Assembly (NCBI GenBank): GCA_036271855.1
Contig: DATAZV010000302.1
Coordinates: forward strand, 1-5,487
Source of the DNA: JAQGMJ01 sp036271855
GTDB lineage: Bacteria; Pseudomonadota; Gammaproteobacteria; Burkholderiales; JAEUOS01
Direction: 5' to 3'
DNA length: 5,487 nucleotides
In this document: positions 5,395-5,487 of the stretch, piece after piece
Layout: each line of letters starts with the position of its first letter
Numbering within the stretch: position 1 is the stretch's first letter
Translations under genes and position numbers: made by a program
Notes under the pieces: model-generated
The model's input: only the letters and a program-made list of their open reading frames with translations
Database searches by the model: none
Told to the model about the DNA's origin: nothing

Positions 5395-5487
5395 ATGGTT
5401 CACCGTTCGTGGCGCCGCTTGCAGCGCGGATACATGCTGGAGATTCCGATTCTCCTGATGGTGGTCGTGCTGGTGGTGGCGCTGGTG
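5395..5487 (+). CDS. Prepilin/pseudopilin-like protein, N-terminal fragment
   Basis: Only the first 31 codons are inside the window; the frame is still open at the edge. The start ATG has a strong GGGAGGGAG (5380-5388) six bases ahead. The product begins with a short leader rich in Arg and polar residues (HRSWRRLQR), then Gly12, then YMLEIP and a long Val/Leu/Ala helix. A basic leader ending in Gly before a hydrophobic helix is the arrangement cut by prepilin peptidase in type IV pilins, type II secretion pseudopilins and related minor pilins. In the usual register Glu is at +5 after the cut; here it is at +4 if the cut follows Gly12, so it is atypical. It could instead be an ordinary N-terminally anchored membrane protein. 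The gene body and neighbours beyond the edge are needed to decide. Confidence 0.6.
   Translation, partial: MVHRSWRRLQRGYMLEIPILLMVVVLVVALV

Noticed and set aside
1..5487. CRISPR array, tRNA, rRNA or a complete insertion sequence
   Set aside because: No regularly spaced direct repeats, no cloverleaf or rRNA core sequence, and no transposase gene were found.

Overview
The window looks like chromosomal DNA from a GC-rich Gram-negative bacterium, most likely a betaproteobacterium of the Burkholderiales. That placement is inferred from base composition, codon choice, an O-antigen-type membrane acyltransferase and a prepilin-like gene start; no rRNA or other taxonomic marker is present. It reads as an accessory or intergenic-rich stretch, not a conserved operon.

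Layout. Positions 1-176 are non-coding and repetitive: a roughly 119-nt nested imperfect palindrome, a T6/A6-armed hairpin and a third copy of the palindrome's 17-bp terminal motif. On the minus strand, 232-1401 encodes a phage-type terminase small subunit (Terminase_2-like N-terminus) with a long Ala/Pro-rich insert and an unusual C-terminal tail; no terminase large subunit or other phage gene is visible beside it. A 244-bp divergent spacer (1402-1645) carries a 9-bp inverted repeat and repeated GGCGGG motifs, then a weak promoter candidate. Two plus-strand genes follow: a 96-aa protein with two predicted membrane segments (1646-1936) and a 355-aa multi-spanning membrane protein with a soluble C-terminal part (2089-3156). 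They are separated by 152 bp and share a nearly identical ribosome binding site context. I do not recognise a function for either.

After a more AT-rich 217-bp spacer comes a complete acyltransferase-3/SGNH fusion (GTG at 3374, stop at 5224), of the OafA/OatA-like class that O-acetylates cell-surface polysaccharide. Its composition is visibly less GC-biased than the flanking genes, as is common for surface-polysaccharide genes gained by transfer. The window ends in the first 31 codons of a gene (5395 onward) whose Arg-rich leader, Gly and hydrophobic helix resemble a type IV prepilin or pseudopilin, preceded by a GC-rich leader able to form alternative hairpins.

Functional links between the genes are not evident. 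The two membrane proteins may be cotranscribed; the acyltransferase and the prepilin-like gene appear to be separate units. The strongest unexplained signals are the repeat cluster at the left edge, whose GGGGT/CCGA/TTT theme partly recurs at 5262-5280, the orphan extended terminase small subunit, and the structured leader of the last gene. I found no convincing evidence for a complete new multi-gene system.
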